From PGYR01 sp040264895 (lineage in GTDB: Bacteria; Bacteroidota; Ignavibacteria; Kapaibacteriales; UBA2268), in the NCBI GenBank assembly GCA_040264895.1, contig JBDQHL010000051.1, positions 1 through 10,728 on the forward strand: 10,728 nt of DNA, written 5' to 3'. Below the pieces are notes generated by a model. It was not told where the DNA came from. It searched no databases and worked only from the letters and a program-made list of their open reading frames with translations. Position numbers and translations under genes: made by a program. Shown piece after piece: positions 7,878 through 10,728 of this stretch; the first letter of the stretch is position 1, and every line of letters begins with the position of its first letter.

Positions 7878-8543
7878 TTAATTAGAAGCAATAACAGATG
7901 TAGTTACAGCAGCAATCATTGCAGTTTGTGCTGCAACAATAGCATCATTTATAGCAGTATTAATCTTATTGTTTTTAACATAAGACTTAAGGTTTTTCTT
8001 AAGTAATTTTTTATCTGGAAATTCTGGGATTATCTTTTCTTCAATATTTGCTAGGCTTATTAGGCCTAACATAAGCTCATATTCTTCATTTTGGGGCTGC
8101 TTGTCAGAAGTTATGATTCCTAACAAGTCTGCCTTCAAGGCATTCTCATACTTTGAATCTACCATTGGGAAATAATCTTTAGAGAATATAAAAAGTATTT
8201 TGCCTTCTTCTTTCTTCAATATCCCTTTACTAAGCAGAGAATTGATAATATCATCCTTAATTTTGTTCGTATAACTTGCCAATTTACTTATTAGTGAGCT
8301 TGAATTTTTAAACCAGGAGTCTTCTATTTTATCAGTAGCATCATTTATATATATGTCACTTGTCAAATTGCTTCTTTCAACAATTATCTTTTTATCCTTT
8401 ATTTCAATCATATCTTTCTCTGTTAATTGAAAGATAATACCTGCTGCTAATAGGTAGTTGACAGTATTCGAGTTAGTTACCCATTTACCACTATTGTCAT
8501 CTAAAAGTAATAGCGTCAGTTTTTCTAAAATTGATAAATTCAT
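7878..8543 (-). CDS. GPP34 (Golgi phosphoprotein 3-like) family protein
   Basis: The 221-residue protein fits the GPP34 family, named for eukaryotic GOLPH3/Vps74, which bind phosphatidylinositol 4-phosphate at the Golgi. The role of bacterial members is largely unknown. The start LTLLLLDDNSGKWV (9-22) is the family signature, followed by LLAAGIIFQL (31-40). A mid-helix run leads to LLSKGILKKEEGKILFIF (103-120), where family members have L-x-x-x-G-I-L followed by an aromatic strand. The later YFPMVDS (124-130) and the alanine-rich tail (AIVAAQTAMIAAV, 201-213) also fit. There is no signal peptide and no convincing membrane segment, so it should be cytosolic or peripheral at the inner face. It lies 31 bases after the TspO-like gene and 67 before the Lpt permease gene, a probable operon. 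A link to envelope lipid is inference from that context and from the lipid binding of eukaryotic relatives. Confidence 0.8.
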   Translation of the reverse strand: MNLSILEKLTLLLLDDNSGKWVTNSNTVNYLLAAGIIFQLTEKDMIEIKDKKIIVERSNLTSDIYINDATDKIEDSWFKNSSSLISKLASYTNKIKDDIINSLLSKGILKKEEGKILFIFSKDYFPMVDSKYENALKADLLGIITSDKQPQNEEYELMLGLISLANIEEKIIPEFPDKKLLKKNLKSYVKNNKINTAINDAIVAAQTAMIAAVTTSVIASN

Positions 8544-8574
8544 ATTGGCAAATTCCTAGTTGTTATTATTTCTA

Positions 8575-9375
8575 TTAGAATTCTTTACGTTTTAATTTCA
8601 TAAATGGTGACGTTTCGAAATTTTTTGCACCATGAATGCCAGCCACAGTAAGCAATATAGCCGAATAGATTAGAGCTGAATAAGCTACCAAAGGGAACTC
8701 TGTTCTTTGATCAAAGAATATTGCAACAAATGCCCAGACGGCAACTAATGAAGCTTCCCTTAAATTCCTTGTTCTAATAAGTGCTACATAAATCAAAGTC
8801 ACCACTCCTAACAAAACTATTGCTATGCCGGTATTGTTTTCTAAAAGGCCAATTTGTAAAGAGCTTATAAATATTGTTATATTTTGAACAGAAGCAATAA
8901 GTACCCATCCGAAGTAAACAACTATAGGCCACCACACAAAGAACATTTCTTTTAGTGGAGCATCCCAAATCTCTAAATCTAATTTATATACTAACTGGAC
9001 CAAACCAAACAATAATACTAATAATACAATTGCAGCTAGGCCAATCATATTATTAACCCATATTAGTATCCAAGCTGAATTGGCAATATTTGTTAAAGCA
9101 AACCAAAGACCAGTTTTTTTGATATAATTAGAGTTATTATTTATCAAATCATAGAATTGGAATCCAATAAAGAGAATTAATTCCAAGTATATAAGTCCCC
9201 AAATAGAAAATGCATATCCAGCAGGGCTAATTATATTAGTATACATATTTCCGATATCACCAACTGAGTTACCATTGATTGCCCCTGCTCCTGCAAAGGA
9301 GTTTAGTATGATCATCACTATAAATGTTACAATATTTATTGCTATTAGCAACTTCGGATTCATTTTTAACCCCAT
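8575..9375 (-). CDS. TspO/MBR-related tryptophan-rich multi-pass membrane protein
   Basis: The 266-residue, strongly hydrophobic protein has about seven or eight membrane segments (roughly 9-28, 54-74, 90-107, 112-130, 145-164, 182-200, 207-221, 228-246) and nine Trp. Motifs such as PAGYAFSIWGLIYL (51-64), NSAWILIW (99-106) and VWWPIVVYFGWVLIASVQN (147-165) recall the Trp-rich sensory/TspO-related proteins annotated in Bacteroidota, which are longer than classic 160-residue TspO. Classic TspO binds porphyrins and related ligands; no ligand can be assigned here. ATG 9373-9375 and a second ATG at 9361-9363 (MNPKLLIA) are both possible starts. The second gives a typical N-terminus directly before the first membrane helix. 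It is first in a minus-strand run with GPP34 and the Lpt permease, and divergent from secG. A distant or different membrane family cannot be excluded. Confidence 0.65.
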   Translation of the reverse strand: MGLKMNPKLLIAINIVTFIVMIILNSFAGAGAINGNSVGDIGNMYTNIISPAGYAFSIWGLIYLELILFIGFQFYDLINNNSNYIKKTGLWFALTNIANSAWILIWVNNMIGLAAIVLLVLLFGLVQLVYKLDLEIWDAPLKEMFFVWWPIVVYFGWVLIASVQNITIFISSLQIGLLENNTGIAIVLLGVVTLIYVALIRTRNLREASLVAVWAFVAIFFDQRTEFPLVAYSALIYSAILLTVAGIHGAKNFETSPFMKLKRKEF

Positions 9376-9426
9376 TTTATTATTCCACTATGACTTCAAA
9401 ACTCATTAGTGAAAATATTATTTTTA

Positions 9427-9457
9427 TTTGTTAGTAATAGTAATTTACTTATTTTTG
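9427..9457 (+). promoter_or_regulatory. Bacteroidota-type promoter of secG
   Basis: TTTG at 9427-9430 and TATTTTTG at 9450-9457 are separated by exactly 19 bases. This matches the Bacteroidota primary sigma consensus TTTG-N19-TAnnTTTG (-33 and -7 elements) at every fixed position. Transcription would begin near 9460-9465 and give a leader of about 30 bases before the secG ATG at 9491. It is the clearest promoter in the window. Confidence 0.75.
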
Positions 9458-9490
9458 TAGTTCTAAATACAAAATAAATGGAAAAATAAT

Positions 9491-9817
9491 ATGTTAGCAT
9501 TAATGATGATATTAGGAATCTTGGTTTCTATATTACTTACTTTCGTTGTTTTATTACAACCAGGTAAGGGTGATATGATTTCAGGAATGACTGGATTAGG
9601 TGGTCAATTCAATTCAGTTTTAGGCTCAAGAAGAGCTGCTGATTTTCTAACAAAATTGACTATTGGCTTAGCTGCAGCTATTATGGTTATCTCTTTGTTT
9701 ACAAATCTTTTTGTAGTTGATTCAGGCCAACAAACTGAAACTAAAGCAGCTACAGAAGGAATTAAGATTGAGCAACCAATGACTCCACCAAGCAACATTC
9801 CTCCTCCTAATCAATAA
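9491..9817 (+). CDS. secG: Preprotein translocase subunit SecG
   Basis: SecG is the small third subunit of the SecYEG channel that moves unfolded proteins across or into the inner membrane. The 108-residue product has the family plan. The first membrane helix (about 3-23) runs into the LLQPGKGD motif (21-28; family LLQxGKG). A conserved glycine-rich loop follows (GMTGLGGQFNSVLGSRRAADFLTK, about 32-55, with the family G-S-R-R/G-A-R-R and D-F-L-x-K elements). The second helix is about 57-76 and the tail is Pro/Gln-rich and polar. ATG 9491 starts directly before the first helix; the upstream ATG at 9478 reads only three codons. It has its own consensus promoter and a 3' hairpin, so it is probably transcribed alone. 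The large T9SS-secreted protein in this window would first depend on this Sec channel. Confidence 0.95.
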   Translation: MLALMMILGILVSILLTFVVLLQPGKGDMISGMTGLGGQFNSVLGSRRAADFLTKLTIGLAAAIMVISLFTNLFVVDSGQQTETKAATEGIKIEQPMTPPSNIPPPNQ

Positions 9818-9837
9818 GGATGAAAAGAATATTAATT

Positions 9838-9868
9838 AAAACCTTAGCTATTTGCTAAAGTTTTTTTT
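9838..9868 (+). terminator. Hairpin terminator after secG, shared with the converging TPR gene
   Basis: Bases 9838-9848 pair with 9854-9864 (10 of 11 pairs, one C-A mismatch) around a 5-base loop. A run of eight T (9861-9868) serves the plus strand, 20 bases past the secG stop. The minus-strand TPR gene ends inside it, with its TAG at 9855-9857. Read on the minus strand, the same hairpin is followed by a weaker T-rich run (9841-9838). Confidence 0.75.
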
Positions 9869-10433
9869 GCCTGAAAAATAAGAATAAAATAACAATAAAT
9901 CCAGAACCAAAAACAATTGTTAGTACTGTCAATAATCTTATGTCAGTATCATATTTAAGTTTATTAGAGTCAACTGCTTCTACTCTAGCTTGCAAACTAT
10001 CTAATTTGTCTAATTTCTCGTTAGCTATATTATTTTCTTCATTTAATACTTTGAAAGACTCATCGAAATATAATTTTTGGTACTCAAAAGCACCCTTATA
10101 ATTATTTATCCCCTCATAAAAATGTGATAACTCATTATAAATCTCAGTCTCATTTATTTCAGAGGAGTCCATTAATCTAATCGCTTTTAAATAGTAGTAT
10201 TCAGCAGACTTATTTGCATTCATTTCATCATAGCACTTGGCTAAATAATAGTTCTTGTTGAATATGTCTTCGATAGACGTATTGATAGTCACTTCATCAG
10301 CTACAATATTCAAATAGTACAAAGCTGAGTCAGTCTTACCCTCTTTACAAAACTCTATACCTTTAATTATTTCTTCATTTGATTGAAGATTATAAGAAGC
10401 AAACAAAAATAAAACTAGTAAAATTTTACTCAT
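9855..10433 (-). CDS. TPR-like periplasmic protein with signal peptide, coiled coil and one C-terminal membrane segment
   Basis: The 192-residue protein starts with a short signal sequence or anchor (MSKILLVLFLFASYNLQS, 1-18). Paired helices of tetratricopeptide type follow (about 20-125): GIEFCKEGKTDSALYYL, YYLAKCYDEMNANKSAEYYY and LSHFYEGINNYKGAFEY each show the W/L-x-x-L/I/Y, G/A-x-x-x-x-A spacing. A charged coiled-coil stretch (about 128-160) leads to one membrane helix (166-187) and the basic end RQKKL. This resembles the sensor half of Bacteroidota TPR-TM histidine kinases or LuxR-type regulators, but no kinase or DNA-binding domain follows: TAG comes directly after the membrane segment. 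It may be a truncated sensor or a natural membrane-anchored TPR scaffold. TAG-AAT-ATG separates it by 3 bases from the gene upstream, so the two are almost certainly co-transcribed. Confidence 0.75.
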   Translation of the reverse strand: MSKILLVLFLFASYNLQSNEEIIKGIEFCKEGKTDSALYYLNIVADEVTINTSIEDIFNKNYYLAKCYDEMNANKSAEYYYLKAIRLMDSSEINETEIYNELSHFYEGINNYKGAFEYQKLYFDESFKVLNEENNIANEKLDKLDSLQARVEAVDSNKLKYDTDIRLLTVLTIVFGSGFIVILFLFFRQKKL

Positions 10434-10436
10434 ATT

Positions 10437-10728
10437 CTATCCCTCTTCCATCTCATGCGATGGCTTGGTTATTAAATCAGGCAACACAAAAAATGATGCA
10501 GGTATTTCTTTCTCTTCAATTTTTATAGCTTCGAATATTACTTTAAGTTGATCGTAAACTATTTCTGAGTAAAGATAAGGAGATTGAGATAGCTCATAAT
10601 ACTTGTTTTCATATCCAAAATTATGGTTTTCAAAATATTTTGGATTCATATAAATGTCGGGATCGTAATAGTAGAACTTCTTAAACTTATCAGTAATTAT
10701 CGTAACTACATCAACATTTCTATCTAAT
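10437..10728 (-). CDS. Unrecognised protein, C-terminal part only (cut by right edge)
   Basis: The frame stays open from the stop TAG (10437-10439) to the window edge, so the true start lies beyond 10728. The internal ATG at 10647-10649 is unlikely to be the start, because about 26 upstream codons read through as plausible protein (for example VDVVTIITDKFKKFYYYDPD). The visible 96 residues are rich in Tyr, Phe, Asn and Lys and end in PSHEMEEG. I recognise no family and see no membrane segment. The 3-base gap to the TPR gene suggests they form one transcription unit and may act together, perhaps in the same sensory or envelope function, but this is inference. Confidence 0.7.
   Translation of the reverse strand, partial: LDRNVDVVTIITDKFKKFYYYDPDIYMNPKYFENHNFGYENKYYELSQSPYLYSEIVYDQLKVIFEAIKIEEKEIPASFFVLPDLITKPSHEMEEG

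Noticed and set aside
8774..8968. Short minus-strand reading frame inside the TspO-like gene
   Set aside because: It is a shadow in another frame of the same strand, with Cys-rich, family-free sequence.
1..10728. Mobile element, CRISPR array, toxin-antitoxin or phage-defence cassette
   Set aside because: I saw no transposase, integrase, terminal repeats, spaced direct repeats or defence-family motifs on either strand.

Overview
The window is AT-rich and looks like a member of the Bacteroidota / FCB group. Three things support this. A 1414-residue secreted protein ends in a type IX secretion (T9SS) sorting domain. A second, broken gene carries a GEVED-type surface-protein domain. The secG promoter fits the Bacteroidota consensus TTTG-N19-TAnnTTTG exactly. 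Intact genes end in TAA or TAG, and every tryptophan in them is TGG. I cannot assign a genus.

Layout, left to right. Bases 1-666 (minus) hold the front part of a secreted GEVED-domain protein that runs off the left edge. It is interrupted by an in-frame TGA exactly where the family expects Trp, and a second in-frame stop (TAA) splits a would-be signal peptide just upstream, so it is probably a pseudogene. Bases 667-979 hold no gene, only a strong Rho-independent terminator for the next gene. Bases 980-5224 (minus) encode a very large modular surface or secreted protein: signal peptide, beta-sandwich, parallel beta-helix, CARDB-like domain, unassigned alpha/beta domain, FnIII, T9SS sorting domain. 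A 182-base divergent spacer (5225-5406) separates it from an aspartokinase-family gene on the plus strand (5407-6471), which is short and has lost several hallmark active-site residues.

The aspartokinase-like gene overlaps, tail to tail, an LptF/LptG-family permease (6446-7810, minus). This permease is the last gene of a probable three-gene minus-strand unit: TspO-like Trp-rich membrane protein (8575-9375), GPP34 (Golgi phosphoprotein 3-like) protein (7878-8543), then the Lpt permease. The common theme is membrane and envelope lipid, but a joint role is inference. Divergent from this unit is secG (9491-9817), which ends in a hairpin terminator shared with a converging gene. That gene (9855-10433, minus) encodes a signal peptide, TPR helices, a coiled coil and one membrane segment. 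It lies 3 bases downstream of an unrecognised gene (10437-10728, minus) that is cut by the right edge.

I see no rRNA, tRNA, CRISPR array, insertion sequence or prophage. The most interesting items are the TGA at the conserved Trp of the GEVED gene, the aspartokinase-like protein with a degraded active site, and the unassigned domain of the T9SS protein. I found no convincing multi-gene novel system.
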